A DNA stretch of 64,000 nucleotides, taken from positions 62,001-126,000 of the forward strand of contig SCRI01000086.1 in NCBI GenBank assembly GCA_004298675.1. Direction: 5' to 3'. The notes under the pieces are model-generated. The model was not told the DNA's origin. It was given only the letters and a program-made list of their open reading frames with translations, and ran no database searches. This stretch comes from a bacterium. Its GTDB lineage: Bacteria; Vulcanimicrobiota; Vulcanimicrobiia; Vulcanimicrobiales; SCRA01. Made by a program: the position numbers and the translations under genes. Below, one piece after another: positions 27,773 through 38,063 of this stretch. How positions within the stretch are numbered: position 1 is the stretch's first letter; each line of letters begins with the position of its first letter.

Positions 27773-28102
27773 TCAGAGAAGGCTCCGCTGCTTCAGGCGC
27801 TTCGAAACAGCTGCACTGAGCTCTCGGCCTTGCAGTAACGGCGCACCTTCCCGCTCCTCGATGATGCGGCTGGCGACTTCGTCTTCCAGTGCTTCTAGTT
27901 GCGCTTCGAGCCGTTCTTGTGACGCTGCGATGGCGCGCCAACGCTCCGGCGAAACGAGGACCCCAACAACACCCGACTCTCCACGGCCGCGCCGCTCGAC
28001 GCGGAGTTGCTTAAAGCGGCCGAGTCGCTTTCGCCAGGTCTCTTCGTGCCGCATCTCGGAGACCGAGATCGCGGCGTCCATCTCGAACTTGAGGTCCTTC
28101 AT
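27773..28102 (-). CDS. Antitoxin of a RelE-like pair
   Basis: 109 aa. The first half resembles a small DNA-binding antitoxin (AAISVSEMRHEETWRKRLGRFKQLRVERRG...VGVLVSPERWRAI, reminiscent of Phd/YefM VxSxxxR). The second half is a charged coiled coil (ERLEAQLEALEDEVASRIIEERE) with a terminal tail that could wrap a toxin. Ribosome site GAGGGGG. Upstream of the toxin gene and downstream of a 39-bp inverted repeat, as expected for an autoregulated pair. Confidence 0.65.
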   Translation of the reverse strand: MKDLKFEMDAAISVSEMRHEETWRKRLGRFKQLRVERRGRGESGVVGVLVSPERWRAIAASQERLEAQLEALEDEVASRIIEEREGAPLLQGRELSAAVSKRLKQRSLL

Positions 28103-28125
28103 GGTTTGCCCCCTCGGCTAGCGTA

Positions 28126-28164
28126 CTGTATGGGCTATGGATTGTCAATCTATAGCCCATACAG
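28126..28164 (-). promoter_or_regulatory. Toxin-antitoxin operator/promoter, 13-bp perfect arms
   Basis: CTGTATGGGCTAT and ATAGCCCATACAG flank 13 nt. On the minus strand the spacer contains a perfect TTGACA (-35), so a protein bound to the dyad would cover the promoter. A -10 (TACGCT) lies 17 nt further. Confidence 0.8.
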
Positions 28165-28173
28165 GGATGTCCC

Positions 28174-28878
28174 CTAATGGAGTAGCGTCGTGGCGCGAGC
28201 GGCGTCGGCCACGCCGCTCAGGCCATGGTGGAAGTAGATGAAGACGCCCTCGTCCGCGTGGAAGAGGCGTTGGAGTTGGGCGTGAACCGCGCGCAGCGCC
28301 GCCTCCGTATAGGGCTCGTCGGCGCCGGCGGGGCCGCGAAAGCGCACGTAACCGAAGCTGGCCGTGCGTACCGCTTGCGCCGCGGCTTCTGTGTAGTCGC
28401 TCGTGACGAGGGCGATGCCGTGCTCCTGAAGCAGCGCGAGGGCATCGCCCTGGAACCATGAAGCGTGGCGAAACTCGAAGGCATAGCGATTACCGGACGG
28501 CAGCGCGTCGAGATAGGCGTGAAGCCACGCGTCGTCGCGCTTGCGTGTGGGCGGGAACTGGAAGAGGAACGGCCCCAAGCGGTCGCCGAGGGCTTCAAGC
28601 CGGGCTATGAACCGCTCGACCTCGACGAGGCTCGGTGCATCGCGCCGGTGCGTGAGGCGCTGCGAAGCTTTGACGGAGAAGAGGAAGCCTGGCGGAGCCG
28701 CGTTGCGCCAGGTCGCGATCGCCGGAGCGCTCGGCATGCGGTAGAACGCCGCGTTCAGCTCCACCGTCGTGAAGCGCTGGGCGTAGTATTCGAGCCATTG
28801 CTTCTGTGGAAGATCGCGCGGGTAGAAGTGGTCGCGCCACTCCGGAAAGCTCCACCCGCTGGTCCCAATGTGTAGCAT
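28174..28878 (-). CDS. DUF72 (YecE) family protein
   Basis: 234 aa, TIM-barrel-like DUF72 protein. Typical segments: MLHIGTSGWSFPEWRDHFYP, TTVELNAAFYRMPSAPAIATWRNAAPPGFLFSVKA, GPFLFQFPPT, YAFEFRHASWF, YVRFRGP and FIYFHHGLSG. Biochemical role is not established; some genomic contexts suggest an Fe-S or nucleic-acid link. ATG 28878 is chosen because it opens the conserved domain and has GGGGGG upstream. It lies 99 bp downstream of livF on the same strand. Confidence 0.9.
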   Translation of the reverse strand: MLHIGTSGWSFPEWRDHFYPRDLPQKQWLEYYAQRFTTVELNAAFYRMPSAPAIATWRNAAPPGFLFSVKASQRLTHRRDAPSLVEVERFIARLEALGDRLGPFLFQFPPTRKRDDAWLHAYLDALPSGNRYAFEFRHASWFQGDALALLQEHGIALVTSDYTEAAAQAVRTASFGYVRFRGPAGADEPYTEAALRAVHAQLQRLFHADEGVFIYFHHGLSGVADAARATTLLH

Positions 28879-28977
28879 GGCAACCCCCCGCCGTCTTCGC
28901 TCATTCCCGACTGAACGCTCTGCGCGTGCGCTTCGAGGACGGCACGACTTGGGCATCTGCCATAGCCCGGCAGGCGG

Positions 28978-29697
28978 TTACGCGTGTGATCCCAGATATG
29001 CTTCCACGACGGCGGGCTGGTGCAGCAGCTCGCTGCCCGTTCCCGAGAGCGTGATGCGACCGCGCTCCAGCACGTAGGCGCGGTCGGCCAGCGCCAGCGC
29101 CTTGCGCGCGTTCTGCTCTACCAGCAGCACGGCGGTACCGGTTGCTCGCACCTCTGCAATGATGGAGAAGATGGCATCGACGAGCTTGGGCGCCAAGCCC
29201 ATCGAGGGTTCGTCCAACAGCAGCAGCCGCGGACGGGCCAGGAGCCCGCGCGCGATCGCCAGCATCTGCTGCTCGCCTCCGGAGAGCGAGCCTGCCGGCA
29301 GCACGCGGCGCTCGCCCAGCACGGGGAAGCGCTCGTACATCGAGTCGATGGCGGCCCGGCGCTCGGCCGCCGGCGTGCGTGCCGCACCGAGTTGAAGATT
29401 CTCCTCGATCGACATCTGCGCCAGAATTAGCCGCCCTTCTGGCACTTGGATCAGCCCGCGTGCCACGATCGCGTGCGGGCGCAAGCCGGAGAGGCGCTTA
29501 CCGTCGAGCACGGCGCTGCCGGAGCGCGTGCGCACGAGGCCGCTAAGCGTCAGGAGAAAGGTCGTCTTCCCCGCCCCGTTGGCGCCGACGATCGACACGA
29601 GCTCGCCTTCACGCACCTCCAGCGAGATGCCGTGCAGCACCTCGATGCGGCCGTAGCCCGAGTGGATACCGTCCACGTGCAGCAACGCAGCGCTCAC
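28978..29697 (-). CDS. livF: Branched-chain amino acid ABC transporter ATPase LivF
   Basis: 239 aa. Walker A GANGAGKTT, LivF-type VPEGRLILAQMSIEENL, signature LSGGEQQ, Walker B LLLLDEPSMGLAP and H-loop VEQN. Last gene of livKHMGF; the start overlaps the livG stop (ATGA). Confidence 0.94.
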   Translation of the reverse strand: MSAALLHVDGIHSGYGRIEVLHGISLEVREGELVSIVGANGAGKTTFLLTLSGLVRTRSGSAVLDGKRLSGLRPHAIVARGLIQVPEGRLILAQMSIEENLQLGAARTPAAERRAAIDSMYERFPVLGERRVLPAGSLSGGEQQMLAIARGLLARPRLLLLDEPSMGLAPKLVDAIFSIIAEVRATGTAVLLVEQNARKALALADRAYVLERGRITLSGTGSELLHQPAVVEAYLGSHA

Positions 29698-30464
29698 GGC
29701 AGCGCCTCCGATCCCAGGTAGGCCTCGACGACGGCGGGGTCGCGCGAGACTTCGGCTGGAGTTCCGGTGGCGATGAGCTCGCCGAAGTTCAGCACGGCGA
29801 CCTGGTCGCAGGTGCCCATCACCAGCGGCATGTCGTGCTCCACCAGCATCACCGCGACGTCTTCCTTGGCGATCGAGCGAATCAGCGCTTGCAGGTTAGC
29901 GGTCTCCGCAGGGTTCATCCCCGCGGCTGGCTCGTCCAGCAGCAGCACGCGCGGCCGCATCGCCAACGCCCGCGCGATCTCGAGCCGGCGCTGCGAACCG
30001 TAGGGCATGACGCTGGCCACCGTGTCCCACTCGTCGCGCGGCACGCCCACACGATGGAGCAGATAGCGCGCGTGCTCCTGCAGCTCGATGCGTGCGCGGC
30101 GTACCGACGGGAGGAAGACGAAGGCGCCCAAATCCGGATCGTGGCGGATGCGAGTGGCGCCGACCACGACGTTGTCGATGGCGGTCATGCGGGGAAACAG
30201 ACGAATGTTCTGGTACGTCCGCGCCACGCCCACGCGGGCGATTTGGTACTGGCGGCGCCCCGAGAGCGGCATGTCGTCGAGCGTCACGCTGCCGGTAGTC
30301 GGCGCAACCACACCCGTGGTCACGTTGATCAGCGTGGTCTTGCCCGCACCGTTTGGTCCGATGAGGCCCACCACGTGGCCGCTCTGCACGTCGAAGGAGA
30401 CGCCGTGCAGCGCGTGCACGCCGCCGAAGTTGACGCCGACGTCGCGATAGTGGAGGACGCTCAT
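29694..30464 (-). CDS. livG: Branched-chain amino acid ABC transporter ATPase LivG
   Basis: 256 aa. Walker A GPNGAGKTT, RTYQNIRLFPRMTAIDNV, signature-like MPYGSQRRLE, Walker B LLLDEPAAGMNP, H-loop VEHDM. ATG 30464 overlaps the livM stop (ATGA); the longer track ORF is an artefact of reading through livM. Confidence 0.94.
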   Translation of the reverse strand: MSVLHYRDVGVNFGGVHALHGVSFDVQSGHVVGLIGPNGAGKTTLINVTTGVVAPTTGSVTLDDMPLSGRRQYQIARVGVARTYQNIRLFPRMTAIDNVVVGATRIRHDPDLGAFVFLPSVRRARIELQEHARYLLHRVGVPRDEWDTVASVMPYGSQRRLEIARALAMRPRVLLLDEPAAGMNPAETANLQALIRSIAKEDVAVMLVEHDMPLVMGTCDQVAVLNFGELIATGTPAEVSRDPAVVEAYLGSEALP

Positions 30465-31342
30465 GATCCCTGCGCCTCCGCGGCGCCAGGCGGTGTGGCC
30501 TTGCGGCCGCGCCGGTCGCGTGCCCATAGCCCGGCGAGCCCCTGCGGTGCGAAGATGACGACGGCCAGCAGCACGACGCCGTTGACGATATCGCGGTAGT
30601 CGTGCAAGAAGCGGAAGACCTCCGGAAGCAGCGAGATGATCCCGGCGCCGAGCATCGCGCCCCACGGGCTTGCGGCGCCGCCGATCACGCAGTAGACGAG
30701 AATGTCGACCATGCGCGAGAAGCCCCAGTCTCCGGGAGCGATGAAGAAGTTCTCGTGCGCGTAGAGCGAGCCCGCGACGCCGGCGATGGCGGCGCTGGCC
30801 ACGAAGGTCCAGAACTTCACGCGCGTGGGGTCGATGCCGAAGGAGGCGGCGGCGTGCTCGTCCTCGCGTACCGCGGCGATGGCCCAACCGGCGCGCGTGC
30901 GCCGCAGCCGCCAGAAGATGAAGGCCAGCACCGCCAGCACGAGGTAGATCTTCCACGTCGTGGTCTGGTTGGGAATCTGCGAGAGGCCCTCGGCACCGCC
31001 GGTGATCGAGAGATTGTTCTCCACGATCAGCGCGATCTCACCGAAGCCGATGGTGGCGATAGCCAGGTAGACGCCGCGCAGCCGTGTCACGGGCCAGCCT
31101 ACGGCCGCTCCCACCAGCGCCGCGGCCGCCGCGCCGATCAGCGTGGTGACGCTTAGCGGCCAGCCCCGCGCAATCGAGAGCAGCGAGGCGACGTAGGCCG
31201 CGATGCCGCCGAAGGCGGCGTTTGCCAGCGCCAGATGCCCTGCTTGCAGCGTGATCGAGAGCGAGAGCGCGAAGATGGCGTTGATGCCGACCTGATCGAT
31301 CAGCTTGGAGTGCAGCGCGTAGAAATGTACCAGCCACTCCAT
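30461..31342 (-). CDS. livM: Branched-chain amino acid ABC transporter permease LivM
   Basis: 293 aa, about eight TM helices. Family segments: LALANAAFGGIAAYVASLL, RLRGVYLAIATIGFGEI, GWAIAAVREDEHAAASFGID (ATPase contact loop) and IGGAASPWGAMLGAG. 3 bp downstream of livH. Confidence 0.94.
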   Translation of the reverse strand: MEWLVHFYALHSKLIDQVGINAIFALSLSITLQAGHLALANAAFGGIAAYVASLLSIARGWPLSVTTLIGAAAAALVGAAVGWPVTRLRGVYLAIATIGFGEIALIVENNLSITGGAEGLSQIPNQTTTWKIYLVLAVLAFIFWRLRRTRAGWAIAAVREDEHAAASFGIDPTRVKFWTFVASAAIAGVAGSLYAHENFFIAPGDWGFSRMVDILVYCVIGGAASPWGAMLGAGIISLLPEVFRFLHDYRDIVNGVVLLAVVIFAPQGLAGLWARDRRGRKATPPGAAEAQGS

Positions 31343-31345
31343 GGT

Positions 31346-32230
31346 CTACGCCGTCCGCCCCGCGCGCTTACCGAGCAGTCCGGATGGGCGCACGATCAAG
31401 ATGAGGAACATGACGGCAAACGCGATGGCGTCGCGATAACTCGACGAGAGGTAGGCGACGCTGAAGACCTCCAGCAGCCCCAGCAGAAATCCACCGAGAA
31501 CGGCTCCGGGTATGGATCCCATACCGCCCAGGATGATCACGGCGAGACCCTTGAGCTCGATGCGCTGTCCCATCAGGATACCCACGGCGTTGAACTGCGC
31601 GCCGATCAGGATGCCGGCGGCCGCGCCCAGCGCCCCGGCGATGAGGAACGTCAAACCGATCGTGTGCTCGACGTTGATGCCGAGCAGCGAGGCCGCCTTG
31701 GTATTCTCGGCGACGGCGCGAATGGCACGTCCGAGCGGGGTGGCCTTCAGCAGCAGACTGAGCAAGATCATCATCACGAGCGACACGAGCAGCACCGAGA
31801 GGTCCATCGCGGTGAACGAAGCGTGTCCTAGATGGAGATTGGCGGTGGGAACGGAGCCGGATGGATAGCCGATCTCGTCCGGTCCGAAGATGCCGCGCAT
31901 CACCGAGACCACGATGATCCCGAAGGCGATCGAGGAGATCAGCGGTCCGAGCGCCCCGCCGCCGACGCCGCGCGCGCGCAGCGGCGCGAAGGCGACGCGG
32001 TCGAGCACCACGCTCAGCGCGCCGCCGAACATGGTGGCGGCGAGGAACGCAGCCCAAAACGGGACACCATGCCGTACCAGCGCCAGCGCCACGAACGACG
32101 ACGCCATGAAGATGGCTGAGTGCGCCAAGTTCAAGATGTCGAGCACGCCGAAGATCAGCGTGTAGCCGACGGCAAATAGCGCGTACACCGCGCCGAGAAA
32201 GATTCCGTTGGCGAGTTGCTGGTCGAACAC
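31346..32230 (-). CDS. livH: Branched-chain amino acid ABC transporter permease LivH
   Basis: 294 aa, about eight TM helices. GAVYALFAVGYTLIFGVLDILNLAHSA at the N-terminus, RAIRAVAENTKAASLLGIN contact loop, IILGGMGSIPGAVLGGFLLG near the end. It follows livK after an 83-nt gap holding a strong hairpin. Confidence 0.94.
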   Translation of the reverse strand: MFDQQLANGIFLGAVYALFAVGYTLIFGVLDILNLAHSAIFMASSFVALALVRHGVPFWAAFLAATMFGGALSVVLDRVAFAPLRARGVGGGALGPLISSIAFGIIVVSVMRGIFGPDEIGYPSGSVPTANLHLGHASFTAMDLSVLLVSLVMMILLSLLLKATPLGRAIRAVAENTKAASLLGINVEHTIGLTFLIAGALGAAAGILIGAQFNAVGILMGQRIELKGLAVIILGGMGSIPGAVLGGFLLGLLEVFSVAYLSSSYRDAIAFAVMFLILIVRPSGLLGKRAGRTA

Positions 32231-32246
32231 GGTCCCCTCAATTCGC

Positions 32247-32285
32247 GAGTGGAGGGCGTGGGCCTTTTGCCCCCACCCTCCACTC
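32247..32285 (-). promoter_or_regulatory. Intra-operon hairpin between livK and livH
   Basis: A 10-bp perfect outer stem (GAGTGGAGGG / CCCTCCACTC) continues with several more pairs round CTTTTG. No U-run follows in the direction of transcription. It likely stabilises livK mRNA or gives partial termination, so the binding protein is made in excess over the membrane subunits. Confidence 0.6.
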
Positions 32286-32313
32286 TAGGCGATGTCCGGT
32301 GCGCGAAGCGCGC

Positions 32314-33447
32314 CTACTCGAACTTGGAGAAAGTGCCGTTCTTGATCTGTACCACGAAGCCGTGTGCGTCGGCATCGCGTGTCGAGGCGAACTTGAACGG
32401 ACCGATCACCGTCTGCACCGAGCCGACCTGCTTGAGCGCGGAGCACATGCCGGCGGCGTCGGCTGGGTGCGACTTCTTCACCGCCGCAGCGGCGATCTGT
32501 GCGCCCGCGTAGGCCTGCGCGGCGAATTGATCGGGGGACTTGCTGTACTTGGCCGTATAATTTTTCACGAAGGCGGCGTTCCCGTTGGTCTCCGCGCCCG
32601 CGTACCACGCGGCTCCGACGATGACGCCGTCGGCGGCCTTACCGGCCAGCGCGATGATCTGGGGCGAGTTGAATCCGTTGCCGCCGATCTCGTGACCATG
32701 GAGCCCGACTTGGCGTGCCTGATCGAGGAGCTTGGCGCCCTCGGCGTAGAGTGCGCCGTAGACGATCACGTCGGGCTTGGCTTCCTTGATCTTGGTGAGC
32801 TGCGCCTTGAAGTCGACGTCGCCCTTGTGGAAGGTCTCGACGTCGACGACCTTCACGCCCGCCTTGGGTAAGTCGGCATTGAAGATCGTGTAGTCGGCCT
32901 TGGTGAACTGGTCGTCGTCACCGTAGATGATGGCCGCGGTCTTGACGTGCCAGCTTTTCTTGGCCGCCTCGATCACATCGGGAACGATCTGTGCCTCGGA
33001 GAGCGAGTTGCGGAAGACGCAAGGGCCCATCTCGGTGATACCGTTGGCGGTGTTGGAGACGCCCATCACCGGGACGTTGGCCTTGACGGCGAGCGGGTCG
33101 GCCTTGAAGGCTTCGCTGGAGAGCGTCGGCCCGACGATCAGCGAGGTGCCGTTGCCGAAGGCGGACTGCATGATGTTGATGACTTGCGCGGGCGAGGTCG
33201 CGGAGTCCTGAATGTCGATCGAGATCTTCTGGCCGCCGGATTCGATCTTGCCGGCGTCGATGTCGGCCGCAGCCAACTCCAGCGCGTTCTTCTGTGAGGT
33301 GCCGTAGGCACCGGCGGGGCCCGTCGAATCGAAGATCGCCGTCCATTTAAGATCAGGGTGCGAGGCCGCGAGGCCGGCACCCGTCGCCGCGGCCAGCGTC
33401 CCGCCGAGGGCCGCAGTCGCGATGAGTACGCGAGTGATGTTACGCAC
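32314..33447 (-). CDS. livK: Branched-chain amino acid ABC transporter binding protein LivK
   Basis: 377 aa from GTG 33447 (GGGAGG upstream). Signal peptide (ITRVLIATAALGGTLAAATGAGLAAS). Type I periplasmic binding fold: WTAIFDSTGPAGAYGTSQKNALELAAADID, LIVGPTLSSEAFKADPLA, TAAIIYGDDDQFTKADY. Head of the liv operon, divergent from hutH; ligands may be any hydrophobic or neutral amino acid. Confidence 0.93.
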   Translation of the reverse strand: MRNITRVLIATAALGGTLAAATGAGLAASHPDLKWTAIFDSTGPAGAYGTSQKNALELAAADIDAGKIESGGQKISIDIQDSATSPAQVINIMQSAFGNGTSLIVGPTLSSEAFKADPLAVKANVPVMGVSNTANGITEMGPCVFRNSLSEAQIVPDVIEAAKKSWHVKTAAIIYGDDDQFTKADYTIFNADLPKAGVKVVDVETFHKGDVDFKAQLTKIKEAKPDVIVYGALYAEGAKLLDQARQVGLHGHEIGGNGFNSPQIIALAGKAADGVIVGAAWYAGAETNGNAAFVKNYTAKYSKSPDQFAAQAYAGAQIAAAAVKKSHPADAAGMCSALKQVGSVQTVIGPFKFASTRDADAHGFVVQIKNGTFSKFE

Positions 33448-33521
33448 GAAATCCTCCCAACAGAGAAAGAGCCTCGGCCGACAGGATGCCGGCGAGCGAT
33501 GAGGCGGTGGGCGGTCATTCG

Positions 33522-33537
33522 CGCGCGGCGCCGCGCG
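33522..33537. promoter_or_regulatory. 16-bp perfect palindrome between livK and hutH
   Basis: CGCGCGGC-GCCGCGCG lies in the 151-bp divergent gap. It could be an operator for liv or hut, but all-GC palindromes arise easily at this base composition. Confidence 0.3.
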
Positions 33538-33598
33538 TGCCTGGTGGCCGGCGCGACGATGCCAGGGGGCGCTTTGGGGCGGCGCGAAGGGCCTGAAC

Positions 33599-35140
33599 GT
33601 GGCGACCTCGCTCGGGTCTGAAGTCATCATCGATGGCGAGCATCTGCGGCTCGAGGACGTCGAGGCCGTGGCCGTACGCAACAGCGCCGTGCGCGTTGCC
33701 GATCAGGCTTGGAGCGCCGTGGAGGCGGCGCGCAGGACCGTGGAGCGCCAGTTCGAGCGCGGCGCCGTCATCTACGGCGTCACGACGGGCTTCGGGCGCT
33801 TAGCCAACGTGGCCGTTCCGGCCTCGCAGGCCGGTGCCTTGCAGCTCAATCTCGTGCGCTCGCATGCGGCGGGCACGGGGGCACCGCTGCCGATACCACA
33901 GGTGCGCGCGGCCCAGGTGTTGCGCGTCTCGACGTTGGCCGCCGGCCACTCCGGCGTGCGCCGCGAGGTCGTTCAACTCGTGCTGGATCTGCTCAACCGC
34001 GGCGTGACGCCGCTGGTCCCCTCGCAGGGCTCGGTGGGCGCGAGCGGAGACTTGGCTCCGCTGGCGCACATGACGCTGACGTTGCTGGGCGAGGGGGACG
34101 CCTACGCCGGCGAGCAGCGCATGCCGGCCCGTGAGGCGCTGAGACGCGTGGGGCTGGAGCCGATCCAGCTCCATCCCAAGGAAGGCCTCTCGCTGGTCAA
34201 CGGCACCGAGGTGATGACGGGTATCGCGGCGCTCGCGCAGTTGCGCGCGGAGCGGCTGATCGCCGCCGCCGACGTGATCGGCGCGATGAGCCTGGAAGGC
34301 TTCCTGGGAACGGATAAAGTCTTCGACGATCGCATCAACCGCCTGCGTCCCCATCCCGGTCAAGCGCACGTGGCCGAGAACCTGCGCAAGCTGCTGGCCG
34401 GCAGCGAGATCATGCAGTCGCATCGCGATTGCGGGCGCGTCCAAGATCCCTATTCGTTCCGCTGCATCCCCGTCGTGCACGGTGCCGTGCGCGACGCCGC
34501 CGCCTATACGCGGCGCGTCTTCGAGATCGAGGCGATCTCGGTGACGGACAATCCGCTGGTCTTTCCCGAAGATGACGCCTTTCTCACCGGAGGCAATTTC
34601 CACGGCCAGCCGGTGGCGCTGGCTTGTGACGTGCTCAAGACGGCGCTGGCGGAGCTGGCGTCGATTAGCGAGCGGCGCCTCTACCTGCTGCTCAACGCGC
34701 AGGACCGCGGTCTGCCGCTCTTCCTGGCGCCACAGAGCGGCGTGCAGAGCGGCCTGATGCTCACGCAGTACACGGCGGCGGCGCTGGTCAGCGAGAACAA
34801 GGGCTTGGCTTGGCCCAACAGCGTCGACTCGATTCCAACCAGTGCCGGACAGGAGGACCACGTCTCGATGGGAACGACCGCGGCGCGCAATCTCGAGCGC
34901 GTACTCGACAACGTCGAGGGCGCGCTCTGCTGCGAACTCTTGGGGGCGTTGGCCGCCGCCGATTGCCGGCGTCCCTTGCGCGCGGGGGTAGGAACGCGAG
35001 CGGCCTACGCGGCGGGGCGTGCGGTGGTGCCGCCGCTGGTCGAGGATCGTCCGCCATCCCCCGACATCGAGGCGCTGCGCGAGCTGCTGCGCTCGGGCGA
35101 TCTCGTGCAGGCCGTCGAGGCCGCGGTAGGAAGGGTGTAG
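33599..35140 (+). CDS. hutH: Histidine ammonia-lyase
   Basis: 513 aa. It converts histidine to urocanate and ammonia. The self-formed MIO cofactor comes from the ASG in [14 protein letters not shown]. Also present are [22 protein letters not shown] and [16 protein letters not shown]. Starts at GTG 33599; first gene of the hut run. Confidence 0.96.
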   Translation: MATSLGSEVIIDGEHLRLEDVEAVAVRNSAVRVADQAWSAVEAARRTVERQFERGAVIYGVTTGFGRLANVAVPASQAGALQLNLVRSHAAGTGAPLPIPQVRAAQVLRVSTLAAGHSGVRREVVQLVLDLLNRGVTPLVPSQGSVGASGDLAPLAHMTLTLLGEGDAYAGEQRMPAREALRRVGLEPIQLHPKEGLSLVNGTEVMTGIAALAQLRAERLIAAADVIGAMSLEGFLGTDKVFDDRINRLRPHPGQAHVAENLRKLLAGSEIMQSHRDCGRVQDPYSFRCIPVVHGAVRDAAAYTRRVFEIEAISVTDNPLVFPEDDAFLTGGNFHGQPVALACDVLKTALAELASISERRLYLLLNAQDRGLPLFLAPQSGVQSGLMLTQYTAAALVSENKGLAWPNSVDSIPTSAGQEDHVSMGTTAARNLERVLDNVEGALCCELLGALAAADCRRPLRAGVGTRAAYAAGRAVVPPLVEDRPPSPDIEALRELLRSGDLVQAVEAAVGRV

Positions 35141-35145
35141 ACGCC

Positions 35146-36795
35146 ATGAAGGCAACGATGCCGATTCGCGCAGCGCACGGTAGCGAGCGCACGTGCAAGG
35201 GCTGGGAGCAGGAAGCGGCCTTGCGCATGCTGATGAACAACCTCGATCCCGCCGTGGCGGAGCGTCCCGAGGATCTGGTGGTCTACGGCGGCAACGGCAA
35301 GGCCGCGCGCGACTGGGAGTCGTTTGACAAGATCGTGCGCACGCTGCGCCGCTTGGAGAACGATCAGACGCTGCTGGTGCAGTCCGGCAAGCCGGTGGCC
35401 GTCTTCACGACGCACCCGCGCGCGCCGCGCGTGTTGATCGCCAATTCCAATCTCGTGGGCAAGTGGGCCGACTGGGAGCAGTTCCGGACGCTCGAACGGC
35501 GCGGCTTGATGATGTACGGCCAAATGACCGCGGGCTCGTGGATCTACATCGGCTCCCAGGGAATCGTTCAGGGCACGTTCGAGACGTTCGCGGAGTTGGC
35601 GCGGCAGTATTTTGGCGGCAGCCTCTTGGGGCGCGTCGTCCTGACGGCAGGTTTAGGTGGAATGGGCGGCGCTCAGCCGTTGGCCGTCACGATGAACGAC
35701 GGCATCGCGCTCTGCATCGACGTCGATCCGGCGCGGCTGGAGCGGCGGCTGCAAACGCGCTATTTGGACATGATCGCATCTTCGCGCCTGGATGCATTGA
35801 CGATGATCGAGTCGGTGCGCGCGCGCAGCGAGCCGGTTTCGATCGGCTACGTAGGCAACGCCGCCGAGGAGCTGCCGGCGCTGTTGGCCGCAGGCTTGAA
35901 GCCGGACGTCGTGACCGATCAGACCAGCGCCCACGATCCCTTGAACGGCTACGTGCCCGCGGGCCTGAGCCTGGCGCAGGCGGCGGAGTTGCGTGCGGCC
36001 GACCCGGTGGAGTACGAGCGCCGCGCCCTCGAGTCGATCGCTGGGCACGTGCGCGCGATGCTCGCTTACCAAGAGCGCGGCGCGGTGGTCTTCGACTACG
36101 GCAATAACATCCGCGAGCAGGCGCGCCGGGGCGGCGTGGACAACGCGTTCGGCTTTCCCGGCTTCGTTCCGGCCTTTATCCGGCCGCTCTTTTGCCGGGG
36201 CAAGGGTCCCTTCCGTTGGGTGGCGCTCTCGGGCGACGCGCGCGATATCGTGCGCATCGACGACGAGCTGCTGGCGCTCTTCCCCAATGATGCCCAGCTG
36301 CGCCGCTGGATCGAAATGGCACGTACGCGCATCCGGTTTCAGGGGTTGCCCGCGCGCATCTGCTGGCTAGGCTACGGTGAGCGCGCGCGCTTCGGCCTGC
36401 GCATCAACGAGCTGGTGGCGGCGGGCGAAGTGAGCGCCCCGATCGTGATCGGGCGCGATCATCTCGACGCGGGGAGCGTCGCTTCGCCATACCGCGAAAC
36501 GGAGGCTATGAAGGATGGCAGCGACGCCGTAGCCGATTGGCCGCTGCTTAACGCGTTGCTCAATACGGCCGCGGGGGCTTCGTGGATCTCGATTCACCAC
36601 GGCGGCGGTGTTGGTATCGGTTATTCCCAGCATGCCGGAATGGTGGTGGTGGCCGACGGCTCGGAACTGGCGCGGGAAAAGTTGGCGGCGGTGCTGACCA
36701 CCGATCCGGGTCTTGGCGTCGTGCGCCACGCCGACGCTGGCTATGAGGAAGCGGAGGCCACGGCGGACGAGCGGGGTATCGATTGGCGGCTGTAA
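35146..36795 (+). CDS. hutU: Urocanate hydratase
   Basis: 549 aa from ATG 35146, five bases after hutH. It converts urocanate to imidazolonepropionate using NAD+. Conserved: [51 protein letters not shown] and [19 protein letters not shown]. The 5' extension in the ORF track lies within hutH. Confidence 0.96.
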   Translation: MKATMPIRAAHGSERTCKGWEQEAALRMLMNNLDPAVAERPEDLVVYGGNGKAARDWESFDKIVRTLRRLENDQTLLVQSGKPVAVFTTHPRAPRVLIANSNLVGKWADWEQFRTLERRGLMMYGQMTAGSWIYIGSQGIVQGTFETFAELARQYFGGSLLGRVVLTAGLGGMGGAQPLAVTMNDGIALCIDVDPARLERRLQTRYLDMIASSRLDALTMIESVRARSEPVSIGYVGNAAEELPALLAAGLKPDVVTDQTSAHDPLNGYVPAGLSLAQAAELRAADPVEYERRALESIAGHVRAMLAYQERGAVVFDYGNNIREQARRGGVDNAFGFPGFVPAFIRPLFCRGKGPFRWVALSGDARDIVRIDDELLALFPNDAQLRRWIEMARTRIRFQGLPARICWLGYGERARFGLRINELVAAGEVSAPIVIGRDHLDAGSVASPYRETEAMKDGSDAVADWPLLNALLNTAAGASWISIHHGGGVGIGYSQHAGMVVVADGSELAREKLAAVLTTDPGLGVVRHADAGYEEAEATADERGIDWRL

Positions 36796-38063
36796 GCGCG
36801 AGCTCCAGCGAGCCGAAGCTGCGCGGCGGTTCGCTGCTGCTGCATGGTGGTGCGGTCGTCAGCAACGAAGGCGCGTGGGATGCGCGCCAGACCGGCGTCT
36901 CATTCGAGCGCTTAGGATACTACCGCGAAGGCGCGTTCTTGGCGGTCGAGGGCGTGGTGACGGCGGTAGGCGACGAGCGCGACGTGCGCGAGGCTCTGCG
37001 CGAGCTGCCGGCTGGCAAGCGCCGCCACGTCGTGGAACTGAGTTTGAATGGGCGGGTGCTCTTGCCTGGATTCGTCGACGCCCATACGCATCCGCTCTAC
37101 GTGGGGGACCGCGAGCCGGATTTCAACGCACGCCTCCAGGGGGAGCGTCCGGTGCTGGGTATGGCGTACACCGTGGAGCAGACGCGCGCCGCGCCGCAGA
37201 CGTTGCGCGAGGAGGCGCTGGGCGCACATCTGCGCACGATGTTCCGCCATGGAACCACGACCGCGGAGGTGAAGACCGGCTACGATCTGCGCACCGACGG
37301 TGAGCTGGAGCTGCTGCGCACGATCGCAGCGGTGGCCGCGCGCCGGGCCGTGCCGCGCGTCGTGGCGACGCTGACGGGGCCGCATACGCACTCGCCCGAG
37401 TATCCCGATGACGACGCCTTCGTCGATGCGTTGATCGAGCAGACGTTGCCGCACGCGCACGCCGCCGGCGCGCTCTATGCCGATGCGTTTTGCGAGCCGG
37501 GTTACTTCACCGTGGAACAGACGCGGCGCTATCTCTTGGCGGCGCGCGCCGCCGGCTTACGCCTGCGGCTGCACTGCGACGAGTTCGCCGACGGCGGCGC
37601 GGCCGCGTTGGCTGCGGAGTTGGCCATAGACGCCGCGGATCACCTCAACTGCATGGATCCCGGTGCGATTCCGGGGCTGGCGCGCGCGGGCACCGTCGCC
37701 GTGCTCTGCCCGGCCACGCTCTGGTACATGGACGTGCCCAAGGCCGCGCCGGCCCGTGCGCTGCTCGACGCGGGCGTGCCGGTGGCCTTGGCCACGGACT
37801 TCAATCCGGGAACGGCGCCTTGTGCTAGCCTGCAGATGGCCGCGCACCTCGGCCGCCGTCTATTGGGTCTGAGCCCCGCGGAGGTGTTGATGGCGATCAC
37901 GACGGTGGCCGCGCGTTCACTGCGTGCGCGGGCGGGGACGCTGGAGGTCGGCGCGCGGGCCGACGCGGTGGTGCTGGAGATGTCGCATCCGCGCGAGTTG
38001 GGCTGGAGTTTCGGCACGAATCTCGCGACGGCGGTAGTCGCCGCGGGGGAGGTTTATACGTGA
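36783..38063 (+). CDS. hutI: Imidazolonepropionase
   Basis: 426 aa if it starts at TTG 36783, which overlaps the hutU stop; no ATG or GTG fits before the conserved domain. It hydrolyses imidazolonepropionate to formiminoglutamate. Metal site DAHTHPLY, then [23 protein letters not shown] and LATDFNPGT. Last 4 nt overlap the next gene (GTGA). Confidence 0.94.
   Translation: MAAVSASSSEPKLRGGSLLLHGGAVVSNEGAWDARQTGVSFERLGYYREGAFLAVEGVVTAVGDERDVREALRELPAGKRRHVVELSLNGRVLLPGFVDAHTHPLYVGDREPDFNARLQGERPVLGMAYTVEQTRAAPQTLREEALGAHLRTMFRHGTTTAEVKTGYDLRTDGELELLRTIAAVAARRAVPRVVATLTGPHTHSPEYPDDDAFVDALIEQTLPHAHAAGALYADAFCEPGYFTVEQTRRYLLAARAAGLRLRLHCDEFADGGAAALAAELAIDAADHLNCMDPGAIPGLARAGTVAVLCPATLWYMDVPKAAPARALLDAGVPVALATDFNPGTAPCASLQMAAHLGRRLLGLSPAEVLMAITTVAARSLRARAGTLEVGARADAVVLEMSHPRELGWSFGTNLATAVVAAGEVYT

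Noticed and set aside
34810-35145. N-terminal extension of urocanate hydratase
   Set aside because: Lies inside hutH out of frame; HutU has its normal length from ATG 35146.
33800-35155. 451-aa minus-strand ORF
   Set aside because: Antisense to hutH, whose MIO motif and length are clear.
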